Below, in pieces: positions 1 to 6,088 of a DNA stretch of 10,800 nt (positions within the stretch are counted from its first letter, which is position 1; each line of letters opens with the position of its first letter). The notes under the pieces were generated by a model. It ran no database searches. It saw nothing but the letters and a program-made list of their open reading frames with translations, and had not been told where the DNA came from. Both the position numbers and the translations under genes were made by a program. This DNA comes from Bacteroidales bacterium (GTDB lineage Bacteria; Bacteroidota; Bacteroidia; Bacteroidales; JAADGE01): contig JANTGL010000067.1 of NCBI GenBank assembly GCA_024762915.1, positions 1-10,800 of the forward strand, given 5' to 3'.

Positions 1-147
1 TTCGAAAGATACAGAATTGAAACTTACAAAGAAGCCGGTTGGAAACCGTATATTATTGCAGCAATGATTTTTGCGGGCAAATTTAAAAATCCGGGGAATA
101 CGTTGAATCAAATTCTGAAACAAAACAGAAACAGAATTTTTAAATAA
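1..147 (+). CDS. C-terminal end of an unrecognised protein (partial at left edge)
   Basis: Frame 1 is open from the first base to a TAA at 145-147 and encodes the last 48 residues of a protein whose start lies outside the window. The visible tail ends in a very basic stretch (KQNRNRIFK) and contains a short hydrophobic segment, KPYIIAAMIFAG, at about residues 15-26. I do not recognise a family from this fragment and assign no function. Codon use (AAA, ATT, GAA) resembles the neighbouring real genes, and the frame stays open to a natural stop, so it is probably a genuine gene end and not noise. No hairpin terminator is visible directly after it. Confidence 0.6.
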   Translation, partial: FERYRIETYKEAGWKPYIIAAMIFAGKFKNPGNTLNQILKQNRNRIFK

Positions 148-200
148 ACTATGCTGTTTTAATGATCTTAAAAATTGAATATAATAAGCATTGATTTAAT

Positions 201-226
201 TATTTATAATGATTATTTATAATGAT
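201..226. repeat. 13-bp perfect direct tandem duplication
   Basis: The unit TATTTATAATGAT occurs twice with no spacer (201-213 and 214-226), within the A/T-rich gap upstream of the ferredoxin gene. It lies about 45 bp upstream of the proposed -7 element. No function can be assigned; replication slippage is the simplest origin. Confidence 0.8.
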
Positions 227-269
227 TATTAATAATTTCATTTTTTACTTTTTATTATCAATTTCTGTT

Positions 270-277
270 TATATTTG
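270..277 (+). promoter_or_regulatory. Bacteroidota-type -7 promoter element for the ferredoxin gene
   Basis: TATATTTG matches the TAnnTTTG -7 consensus of the Bacteroidota primary sigma factor. It lies 30 bases before the ATG at 308, which would give a leader of roughly 20-25 nt. No clear TTG -33 element is visible at the expected distance, so this is a motif match and not a proven promoter. Confidence 0.5.
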
Positions 278-307
278 TACTAATTATAAACTTAAAAATC
301 ATATAAA

Positions 308-577
308 ATGGCAAGAGTAGTAACAGAGCCCTGCATCGGCTGTAAAAGCGGTGAATGCGTTGAAGTCTGTCCGGTTGATTGTTTCTTCGATATAGGGAAT
401 ATGTTAGTTATTAACCCTGAAGAATGTATTGATTGTGCAGCATGCGAAGATGTTTGTCCGGTAGAAGCAATCGTACCTGATGACGATGCTAACGAAAAAT
501 GGATAAATATAAATGCTGAAACAGATTTTGATTCAGCAAAACATGTAACTTCACAAGAAGAAATTGAGAAACCTTAA
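308..577 (+). CDS. 7Fe/8Fe ferredoxin (two iron-sulfur clusters)
   Basis: This is an 89-residue soluble electron carrier. The cysteines lie at 9, 12, 17, 21 and 25, then 40, 43, 46 and 50. This is the spacing known from Azotobacter-type ferredoxin I (CxxCxxxxCxxxCP...C, then CxxCxxCxxxCP), in which one [3Fe-4S] and one [4Fe-4S] cluster are bound. The first motif has the four-residue gap between its second and third cysteines, instead of the two of a classical clostridial site, which supports the 7Fe type; an 8Fe form cannot be excluded. After the clusters there is an acidic tail (residues 56-89). The start is the only ATG near the conserved N-terminus (MARVVTEPCIGC). The gene stands alone between its own promoter box and a terminator, so its redox partner is not shown by the context. 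Confidence 0.95.
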   Translation: MARVVTEPCIGCKSGECVEVCPVDCFFDIGNMLVINPEECIDCAACEDVCPVEAIVPDDDANEKWININAETDFDSAKHVTSQEEIEKP

Positions 578-605
578 AAAAACATTTTTTTAGAGAATTT
601 TTTAT

Positions 606-636
606 TCGTGCCGTGGGTTATAGCGGCACGATTTTT
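606..636 (+). terminator. Rho-independent terminator after the ferredoxin gene
   Basis: TCGTGCCG (606-613) pairs perfectly with CGGCACGA (624-631), giving an 8-bp stem with a 10-nt loop, followed by five T residues at 632-636. It lies about 29 nt after the ferredoxin stop. The opposite strand has no T run after the hairpin, so it is a good terminator only for the + strand gene. Confidence 0.85.
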
Positions 637-647
637 AACTTCATGCT

Positions 648-1181
648 TCACTTTTTTAATTCATAATGACCGCCGTTTAGATGTTTTCCTCTGCAATCAC
701 AAATTGTAAATAAATTACTTTTAACCCAAATTAAATTCTTCTTGTTTCTGCGATACCAACGTAAAACTGCTTTCTGAAATTTTATTCTGTTCCGGTAATC
801 TTTTCTTACAAAATTCCAATAACTGCAATAACCGCATCCGGTTTTATCAAATTTAATTCCGGCTAAATCAAAAACGGGAATATCAATAATCTCTATTAAA
901 GCCGAAAGAGCAATATCTGCAACTGTATATTTACCTCCAAAATTTGGGACATATGCATCTGTTTCAGTCGTATCATTCAATTTGTCTATAAGAACCGGTA
1001 CAATTTCTAATTTTTGTTGAACAACTTTCCAAAATATACCGTTGTTATTTTCATTAAAATCAGCTGAAATATACGGCATTTCTGTAATATATGTCAAACT
1101 GTCAACTAATTTCGCATTATTATTTTGAGAAAAAGCGACAAAATTTAAAAGTAAAAATATGAATGTAACATTTTTCTTCAT
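648..1181 (-). CDS. Small exported Cys-rich protein of unknown function
   Basis: This 177-residue protein has a clear signal peptide: KK, a hydrophobic core (FIFLLLNFVAF), and likely cleavage before Q19 in the AFSQ context. It should be periplasmic or surface-exposed. The mature part has an acidic, Asn-rich beginning, then an amphipathic region (residues 84-110, GGKYTVADIALSALIEII), then a CGYC pair (C116, C119) in an aromatic context. A basic segment, RWYRRNKKN, follows at 141-149, and the protein ends with CDC (C161, C163) and His167/His172. The four Cys and two His could bind a metal or form disulfides, which is inference. Its ATG overlaps the upstream gene's stop as ATGA, so translation is probably coupled to the B3/B4-domain gene. 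I do not recognise a characterised family. It resembles uncharacterised secreted Bacteroidota proteins. Confidence 0.8.
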   Translation of the reverse strand: MKKNVTFIFLLLNFVAFSQNNNAKLVDSLTYITEMPYISADFNENNNGIFWKVVQQKLEIVPVLIDKLNDTTETDAYVPNFGGKYTVADIALSALIEIIDIPVFDLAGIKFDKTGCGYCSYWNFVRKDYRNRIKFQKAVLRWYRRNKKNLIWVKSNLFTICDCRGKHLNGGHYELKK

Positions 1182-1828
1182 ACAATTATAATATTAACAT
1201 CCTTCGCAGAACAAAATCTCACAAATAATTCCGAAATTTCATTTAATTCATCCTCAAAACCGGAATGCCCTCCGAAATTTATCACAATTAAGAAGATTTT
1301 TGAGGTATTTTCGGTAATCATTGTTCGAATGCTGTCGGAAGTCGGGCTGCCGAATGCGGATTTTTCATCTCTGAAAACAGGCAAATTCTCAATGTTCATC
1401 TTGCCTCTGCCGATGGCTTCGTAATCTTCGCCTGCTTTGCCCAAATCAAAAATAATATTTCCTTCAATTTTTGGTTCATCATAGCCGCCGATGGAATAAG
1501 CGGTTTTTACCGATGCCAAATTAATCGTATCCACCAAATTGCTGATTTGATAAATGCCCTTGCCCTTGATAATTCTGCGATGTAATGCTTCCGCAGAAAG
1601 TCGATATCGAGCGGGTTCTTTGCCCAAAGCTTTGTATGCCTCACGCGAACTGTGAATTTGAGGAATATCTTTAACGGTATCAATCGGTATTCCGGAAATT
1701 CTTTTAATTTCCTCACTTATTGTCTGTTGTAAGAATATATTTTCTTTTGCAAAAACAACATCGGCTGAAATTAATCCCAATTTTATCTCAGGAACCAAAC
1801 TTTTAATTGTATCTGAAATACTGACCAT
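1178..1828 (-). CDS. Stand-alone B3/B4 domain protein (PheRS beta-subunit editing-like)
   Basis: This 216-residue cytoplasmic protein matches the B3/B4 domain (tRNA-binding/editing domain) of the phenylalanyl-tRNA synthetase beta chain, without the rest of that subunit. Recognisable blocks are the YKALGKEPARYRLSAEAL segment (residues 65-82), a following LVDTINLASVKTAYSIGGYD block (98-117), and GSPTSDSIRTMIT near residues 160-172, which leads into the final beta strands. In PheRS this fold clears Tyr wrongly attached to tRNA-Phe. Free-standing copies are widespread, and a trans-editing or amino-acid-linked role is plausible but not shown here. The gene overlaps the following exported-protein gene by 4 nt (ATGA). 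It is preceded by an A/T-rich repeat region that may carry its promoter, but no clean TAnnTTTG box is visible there. Confidence 0.85.
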   Translation of the reverse strand: MVSISDTIKSLVPEIKLGLISADVVFAKENIFLQQTISEEIKRISGIPIDTVKDIPQIHSSREAYKALGKEPARYRLSAEALHRRIIKGKGIYQISNLVDTINLASVKTAYSIGGYDEPKIEGNIIFDLGKAGEDYEAIGRGKMNIENLPVFRDEKSAFGSPTSDSIRTMITENTSKIFLIVINFGGHSGFEDELNEISELFVRFCSAKDVNIIIV

Positions 1829-1833
1829 TTTTT

Positions 1834-1871
1834 AATTACGAATTATTTAATTACGAATTACGAATTACAAA
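1834..1871. repeat. ATTACGA short repeats
   Basis: ATTACGA occurs at 1836-1842, 1851-1857 and 1858-1864, followed by a decayed copy (ATTACAA, 1865-1871). This low-complexity block lies directly upstream of the B3/B4 gene start and runs into the 21-bp repeat array. Confidence 0.75.
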
Positions 1872-1932
1872 TTTTCAATTATCAATTATCCATTTTCAAT
1901 TGTCAATTATTCATTTTCAATTGTCAATTATT
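1870..1932. repeat. Three tandem 21-bp repeats overlapping the end of the ankyrin gene
   Basis: Units lie at 1870-1890, 1891-1911 and 1912-1932. The last two are identical (CATTTTCAATTGTCAATTATT on the first 20 of 21 bases is CATTTTCAATTGTCAATTAT) and the first differs at three positions. The last unit contains the ankyrin gene's TAA stop (1928-1930). Read on the minus strand, each junction gives ATGAATAA or ATGGATAA followed by TTGA. The units abut with no spacers, so this is not a CRISPR array. Confidence 0.85.
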
Positions 1933-3322
1933 CATGACTTTTAAGATATTCAATAATCATATTCGGAGCTTCTTTACTTCTTGCATATTCTGACAGAGAC
2001 AAGTTTTTATATTTTATTTTTGTATTTGCTCCGTTTTCGACCAATAATTTAATCATAGCAAGTTTTTTTCTGTTTATTGCAATTGTTAATGCTGTTTCAC
2101 CGTATTTACTTTTATAGTTAATATTTGCCCCGAGATTTATAAGTGTTTGTGCAGAAATATATTTGTCGAATTTTGCAGCATTCATTAAAGGGGTATCTTT
2201 AAAATAACCTGTATATTCCATATTTGCTCCTGCTTTTATAAGTATTTTTATAATTTCATCATTGTCAGTATTTACCGCAATTAATAATGCAGATTTATCA
2301 GTCCAATCTTTTGTGTTCGGATTTACTTTTTCCGTATTCAAATAATAATCAAGAAAATCTATTTTTTGACTTTTTATAATTTCAAATAATACCGGACTTT
2401 TAATACCTCCGCAATTTTTATGAATATTGATACCGGCTTCTTTCAATTTTACTACTGTTTTTATATCACCGTATTTAATTGCACCGTATATTAAAGGACA
2501 ATCATCAGAAAAATCGCCTCGTGCCGAATTATTTAAACCGTTTTTTAACAGATAAGATAATAATGTATCGTTGCTGAAAATTTTTCTGTAATTTAACGGA
2601 TAGGCATTTACATCAGGATGTAATCTCATAAGTCTGTTAAGCGTTTGTGCATCATTAATCGTAAAATTGATATCGATTGTTTTCGGATTAACACCTTGTT
2701 TAACAAGTTTTTCAATTAAATCAATATCTTTACTTAATGATAAATCAATTACGGAAATATCACAATGATGTTGAATAAGCAAATCAATAATATCTTCTGA
2801 ATTATTTGTAAGGGCTAAATTTATCGGATACATTCCGGCTTTAGATGCTTGATTTACATCCGCATTCAGTTCAATAAATTTATTTACGATTGTTCTGTTT
2901 TTGGTATTAACGGCTTCCAAAAATGCGGTTGATGTCGTAGTATAATGTCGGTATTTATTATTGTAAAAATACTTAATTACGGGGATATACGTTCCCAATT
3001 TTCTCACGGAATATTTATATTCAATACTGACATTCGGATTTGCTCCTTTTTTTATCAGATATTCAGCATTTTGAATTATTTCTTCTTCAGTATATTTTTC
3101 ACTTTCAAGCATCATATTAAATAATGCCAAGTCCAAGCTGTCATCCGAAATTTCAATTTTTGTAAAATCTTGTTTTTTAAACTTATTTTCGGTTTCCGGA
3201 ATTAAAGTTTTGATTGTATCAATTTTTATTTCTGCAGCAGAAGACGCATTTTCCGTGCTTGCATCGCAAGCAATTTGGTTTACTGAAAAGAGGGTAAATA
3301 ATAAGATATAAATTGTTTTCAT
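1928..3322 (-). CDS. Ankyrin-repeat protein, probable lipoprotein
   Basis: This 464-residue protein starts with a signal peptide (MKTIYILLFTLFSV) that ends at Cys19 in NQIAC. This is a loose lipobox, so lipidation is likely but not certain. A Ser/Ala/Glu-rich linker (20-50) follows. From about residue 65 to the end there are roughly ten ankyrin-type helix-turn-helix repeats. The clearest are at 137-167 (TAFLEAVNTKN, ELNADVN), 344-371 (ALLIAVNTDNDEIIKILIKAGAN), 376-405 (TPLMNAAK, LINLGANI) and 409-440 (TALTIAINRKKLAMIKLLVENGAN). Middle repeats are degenerate. Such domains bind proteins; the partner is unknown. The protein should sit in the periplasm or at the outer membrane. The gene ends inside a 21-bp repeat array, and a double-hairpin element lies upstream of its start. 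It is separated from the hydantoinase gene by 176 bp and is probably transcribed on its own. Confidence 0.88.
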   Translation of the reverse strand: MKTIYILLFTLFSVNQIACDASTENASSAAEIKIDTIKTLIPETENKFKKQDFTKIEISDDSLDLALFNMMLESEKYTEEEIIQNAEYLIKKGANPNVSIEYKYSVRKLGTYIPVIKYFYNNKYRHYTTTSTAFLEAVNTKNRTIVNKFIELNADVNQASKAGMYPINLALTNNSEDIIDLLIQHHCDISVIDLSLSKDIDLIEKLVKQGVNPKTIDINFTINDAQTLNRLMRLHPDVNAYPLNYRKIFSNDTLLSYLLKNGLNNSARGDFSDDCPLIYGAIKYGDIKTVVKLKEAGINIHKNCGGIKSPVLFEIIKSQKIDFLDYYLNTEKVNPNTKDWTDKSALLIAVNTDNDEIIKILIKAGANMEYTGYFKDTPLMNAAKFDKYISAQTLINLGANINYKSKYGETALTIAINRKKLAMIKLLVENGANTKIKYKNLSLSEYARSKEAPNMIIEYLKSHE

Positions 3323-3360
3323 CTGTCTGAATTTTGATTGTTTGTTTTATCCGGCTATGC

Positions 3361-3440
3361 GTCATACTGAACTTGTTTCAGTATCTTATTATGTCTATAC
3401 CTTGCATAACAAGGAGATTTTGAAACAAGTTCAAAATGAC
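3361..3440. repeat. REPIN-like double-hairpin element
   Basis: Two 26-bp arms (3361-3386 and 3415-3440) are inverted copies of each other with four differences. Each arm also folds alone: ATACTGAA/TTCAGTAT with loop CTTGT on the left, and ATTTTGAA/TTCAAAAT with loop ACAAG on the right. The four differences between the arms are two compensated base pairs, so both 8-bp stems stay perfect. The two loops are reverse complements. Between them lies a further small hairpin, CCTTG/CAAGG (3400-3404 with 3410-3414, loop CATAA). The architecture is that of paired REP sequences. It lies between the hydantoinase gene end and the ankyrin gene start. Confidence 0.75.
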
Positions 3441-3498
3441 AAGCACATATTAAATATTCGTGTTGCATTGTAAGATGACACGATAAAACCGCAAAAAT

Positions 3499-4869
3499 TT
3501 ATAAGTCAAGTTTTCGTTTCAGAAAGTTTCCTTTAGAAACAGTATTCATCAATTGTTCATTTTTTAAAACAAGTTCGCCGTTTTTAATGATGTATTTCGG
3601 CTTTCCCTTAATTGTAATTCCTTCAAAAATATTCAAATCGCAATTTTGATGATGCGTTTCAGCACTGACAATTTCTTCAACTTTATCATCCCAAATAATT
3701 AAATCGGCATCCGAACCGACTGCAATTTCGCCTTTTTTAGGATACAAACCGAAAATTTTTGACGAATTGGTCGAACTTATTTTTACAAATTCATTCAAGG
3801 AAATTTTTCCGGTCAAAACACCGTAAGTATAGAGCATACTTAAACGATGTTCAACACCGCCGGCTCCGTTGGGTATCTTTCTGAAATCATCTTTACCGAG
3901 CAATTTTTGTTCATAAGTAAACGGACAATGATCTGTCCCTGTTGATAATAAAACATTATCAGACAATGCTTTCCAAAGTTGTTCATTATCTTCTTTTTTT
4001 CGCAAAGGCGGACTGAAAACATATTTTGCCGTATCTTCAAAACTGCCTTTTAATTTTTCATCATCAAGCAATAAATATTGCGGACAGGTTTCGGCATAAA
4101 CCGGTAAAGCTCTTTTTTGAGCATTTTTAATATATTGAATGGATTTTCCGGCAGAAATATGAACAAAATAAACTTTGCATCCGGTTTTTTCGGCAAATTG
4201 AATGACTTTTTTCACTGCCTCGGCTTCGGTATAATCCGGTCGGGAAAGTGCATGGTATTCCGGACTTGTTTTCCCTTCTTCAAACAATTGATTACGCAAA
4301 TTCTCAATGTCGTCGCCGAGTTCCGCATGCACCGTAAGTAAAGCTCCGACTTCGGCAACTTCCAGCATCACTTTAAATAATTCGTCATCTTCCAAACCGA
4401 TACTTTTTTTATAAGCCGTGTAAACTTTGAAGGACGTAATTCCCTGTCGGATGCATTCTTGTATTTCTTTTTGTAAATTTTTATGCCATGAAATTGGTGA
4501 TACATGAAACGAATAATCCGTCAGGCATTTTTCGGCTTCTTTTTTTCTTTCAGCCAATGCATCCGGTAAAGATTGTCCTTTTTTCGGGGTAACAAAATCG
4601 ATTAAAGTTGTTGTACCGCCGTATAATGCGGCTTTGCTTCCGGTAAAAAAATTATCGGAAGAATAGCCGGCAAAAGTCGGTAAGTGCATATGGACATGCG
4701 GGTCGATACCGCCCGGGAAAATATAATTGCTTTCGGCATCTATAATTTCGGCATCGGCGTCTGTAACATTTTCCGAAATTTTAATAATCTTTCCTTCGGA
4801 AATTAAAATATCTCCTTTGAAGATTTTTTCAGAATTTACAATAGTTCCGTTTTTAATTAATAGTTTCAT
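3499..4869 (-). CDS. hydA: Dihydropyrimidinase / D-hydantoinase
   Basis: This cyclic amidohydrolase hydrolyses six- or five-membered cyclic amides (dihydropyrimidines, hydantoins) in the cytoplasm. The chosen start, ATG at 4869 (MKLLIKNGTIVN), is where the family begins; an in-frame ATG ten codons upstream (4899) is less likely. The protein is 456 residues, the usual length. In this numbering the binuclear metal site is complete: HxH at 58/60 (GIDPHVH), the Lys that becomes carboxylated at 148 (SFKVY), His181 (VHAE), His237 (VHISAG) and Asp313 (GTDHCPF). Tyr153 (TAYK) is the usual catalytic/substrate-binding Tyr, and IPNGAGGVEHR (about 332-342) is typical of this family and not of dihydroorotase or allantoinase. 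It is co-directional with the SsnA-like gene upstream, hinting at purine or pyrimidine-derived ring catabolism. The exact substrate cannot be read from the sequence. Confidence 0.92.
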   Translation of the reverse strand: MKLLIKNGTIVNSEKIFKGDILISEGKIIKISENVTDADAEIIDAESNYIFPGGIDPHVHMHLPTFAGYSSDNFFTGSKAALYGGTTTLIDFVTPKKGQSLPDALAERKKEAEKCLTDYSFHVSPISWHKNLQKEIQECIRQGITSFKVYTAYKKSIGLEDDELFKVMLEVAEVGALLTVHAELGDDIENLRNQLFEEGKTSPEYHALSRPDYTEAEAVKKVIQFAEKTGCKVYFVHISAGKSIQYIKNAQKRALPVYAETCPQYLLLDDEKLKGSFEDTAKYVFSPPLRKKEDNEQLWKALSDNVLLSTGTDHCPFTYEQKLLGKDDFRKIPNGAGGVEHRLSMLYTYGVLTGKISLNEFVKISSTNSSKIFGLYPKKGEIAVGSDADLIIWDDKVEEIVSAETHHQNCDLNIFEGITIKGKPKYIIKNGELVLKNEQLMNTVSKGNFLKRKLDL

Positions 4870-4902
4870 ATGTCTTTTTTGATAATTTTCAAAAGTCATA
4901 TA

Positions 4903-4919
4903 GCCTGACTATCGCAGGC
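4903..4919. repeat. Small inverted repeat upstream of the hydantoinase gene
   Basis: GCCTG (4903-4907) and CAGGC (4915-4919) form a 5-bp stem with a 7-nt loop, in the 131-bp gap between the YgjV-like gene and the preferred hydantoinase start. It is G/C-rich for its surroundings. It would lie in the hydantoinase leader RNA; no T run follows, so it is not an evident terminator. It could be a decayed repeat element; function unknown. Confidence 0.4.
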
Positions 4920-5000
4920 AGGGAACACCCGCTTATAAGTTTCTTAATATTTGCGAGCAATAATCATTTCCTTATGTATTATTCTTTTTTTATGGGTGTT

Positions 5001-5633
5001 TCATGCATTGGATTGTTTTTCAAGTACTTTAATATAATTACCGTCTTCTTGTTTTTGGAAACCGATTTTTTTCAAATATTTCACATGATTAAAGGATTGC
5101 GGAAAAACAATAATTTGTTCAATACCGTCTTCAATAAATCGATTTCGGATTCTTTTATACACAAATTTTGCATTTTTATAATCTCTGTATTGCGGAATAA
5201 CAAAATCCAATCCGACTTTTAATGTTTTCTTATCAATTTTATGTGCCAAAAATATTCCTGCCACATTCATATTTCTTAAAACAAAAAAACTGACTGTATT
5301 TAAATCGGCTTTATAAGTGAAACCGGGAAAAAATTTCTGAATTTCTTTATCGTAGAATTTCAGAAAATTCATAAGATATTTATTACTCCCTCGAACTTCC
5401 AAAGTTGTAAAAAGTTCTTTTTTCGTATAAATTCTCATCAGATAAAAGATATCCGTTAATACGATAAAACCGTTTAAAAATGCAACCGGATATGCATGTA
5501 TCAATATACCGTATGTCGTAAAAATTGCTGCACCGACAAGGTTTACCCAACGAAATTTTACGATTGAATTCAAAGTCATTGATGCGGCAATGATGATCGA
5601 TGCCGTGTATCCTATAATTTGTAAAATGTCCAT
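5001..5633 (-). CDS. YgjV-like inner-membrane protein with a GNAT-like C-terminal part
   Basis: This 210-residue protein has two parts. Residues 1-70 hold three hydrophobic segments (about 2-20, 30-48 and 50-68) in an arrangement resembling the YgjV family of small inner-membrane proteins (WVNLVGAAIFTTYGILIHAYPVAFLNGFIVLTD region). Residues 75-205 are soluble and look like a divergent GNAT acyltransferase-type fold. They include VSFFVLRNMNVAGIFLA strands (114-130), a strand LKVGLDFVIPQYRDYKNAKFVYK that leads into a helix (138-160), and a final strand-helix-strand, IIVFPQSFNHVKYLKKIGFQ (174-193), which has the usual last GNAT elements (N...YLKKIGF). Substrate unknown. It is downstream of the four-helix-bundle gene by 47 bp and upstream of the hydantoinase gene, co-directional with both. 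Confidence 0.75.
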   Translation of the reverse strand: MDILQIIGYTASIIIAASMTLNSIVKFRWVNLVGAAIFTTYGILIHAYPVAFLNGFIVLTDIFYLMRIYTKKELFTTLEVRGSNKYLMNFLKFYDKEIQKFFPGFTYKADLNTVSFFVLRNMNVAGIFLAHKIDKKTLKVGLDFVIPQYRDYKNAKFVYKRIRNRFIEDGIEQIIVFPQSFNHVKYLKKIGFQKQEDGNYIKVLEKQSNA

Positions 5634-5640
5634 TTTTCTT

Positions 5641-5677
5641 AATTAATAATGAATAATTAATAGTTAATAATTTTTTT
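5641..5677. repeat. A/T repeat downstream of the four-helix-bundle gene
   Basis: A low-complexity run built on TAATAATGAATAATTAATAG lies between the YgjV-like gene and the four-helix-bundle gene. An 11-bp word, AATAATGAATA (5645-5655), recurs in inverted orientation in the 14-bp array on the other side of the small gene (6042-6052 and 6056-6066). The small gene is therefore bracketed by loosely inverted repeats. Confidence 0.6.
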
Positions 5678-5680
5678 ATG

Positions 5681-6034
5681 TTATTTGTTTTTTAACGATG
5701 TATTGATACTTGATGTCAGCATTTTAATTAATTCTGTTATGTCCTTTTTTAAACTTTCCGAAAGAAAAATATCAATATACTCGGATTTTTCTAGCAAATC
5801 AAGCCAATAACGTGTTTCATTTGCCTCTTTTAATGCAATACGAAATTTATGTATGAAATCATTTTTAGACTCGGCGTATTCCGCTTCACTGATTAATGCA
5901 CCGATTGAAGTCCCCGACCTCAAAATTTGTTTACTTAATACAAATTCTTTATTCTCAGAAATAAGAAATTTACTGAGATTAACAATTCGCAAAGCAAAAT
6001 CAAAACTTTTATTTTTCAAAATATTCTTTCCCAT
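5681..6034 (-). CDS. Four-helix-bundle protein (23S rRNA intervening-sequence protein family)
   Basis: This 117-residue all-helical protein belongs to the family first seen encoded in intervening sequences of 23S rRNA genes, which also contains the Avd accessory proteins of diversity-generating retroelements. Diagnostic blocks are FDFALRIVNLSKFL (residues 11-24), VLSKQILRSGTSIGALISEA (32-51), and EYAESKNDFIHKFRIALKEANETRYWLDLL (52-81), with a fourth helix at 91-110. Members form pentameric barrels and bind nucleic acid in the Avd case; the role of solo copies is not established. The ATG lies within the last copy of a 14-bp repeat. The gene sits 38 bp after the ssnA stop and 47 bp before the YgjV-like gene. 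There is no rRNA or reverse transcriptase in the window, so it is a solo chromosomal copy. Confidence 0.92.
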   Translation of the reverse strand: MGKNILKNKSFDFALRIVNLSKFLISENKEFVLSKQILRSGTSIGALISEAEYAESKNDFIHKFRIALKEANETRYWLDLLEKSEYIDIFLSESLKKDITELIKMLTSSINTSLKNK

Positions 6035-6088
6035 TATTCACTATTCATTATTCACTATTCATTATTCACTATTCATTGTTGATTATTC
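6033..6088. repeat. 14-bp tandem repeat (three perfect copies plus one decayed)
   Basis: ATTATTCACTATTC is repeated exactly at 6033-6046, 6047-6060 and 6061-6074. A fourth copy with three changes follows (6075-6088). The array contains the start codon of the four-helix-bundle gene at one end and the last codons and stop of the SsnA-like gene at the other. Confidence 0.92.

Noticed and set aside
1870..1932. CRISPR-like array
   Set aside because: The 21-bp units abut without spacers, are low-complexity, and no cas genes are nearby.
4870..4899. Ten-codon N-terminal extension of the hydantoinase
   Set aside because: An in-frame ATG exists at 4899, but the family's conserved N-terminus (MKLLIKNGTIV) starts at 4869 and the extension has no family counterpart that I know.
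4924..5000. Inverted 7-bp words AACACCC (4924-4930) and GGGTGTT (4994-5000)
   Set aside because: The arms are short and separated by over 60 bp with no further pairing; probably chance.
5681..6034. Diversity-generating retroelement (Avd-like protein)
   Set aside because: No reverse transcriptase, template repeat or variable repeat is present in the window; the gene is a solo family member.
5681..6034. 23S rRNA intervening sequence
   Set aside because: No rRNA sequence flanks the gene; its neighbours are protein-coding genes.
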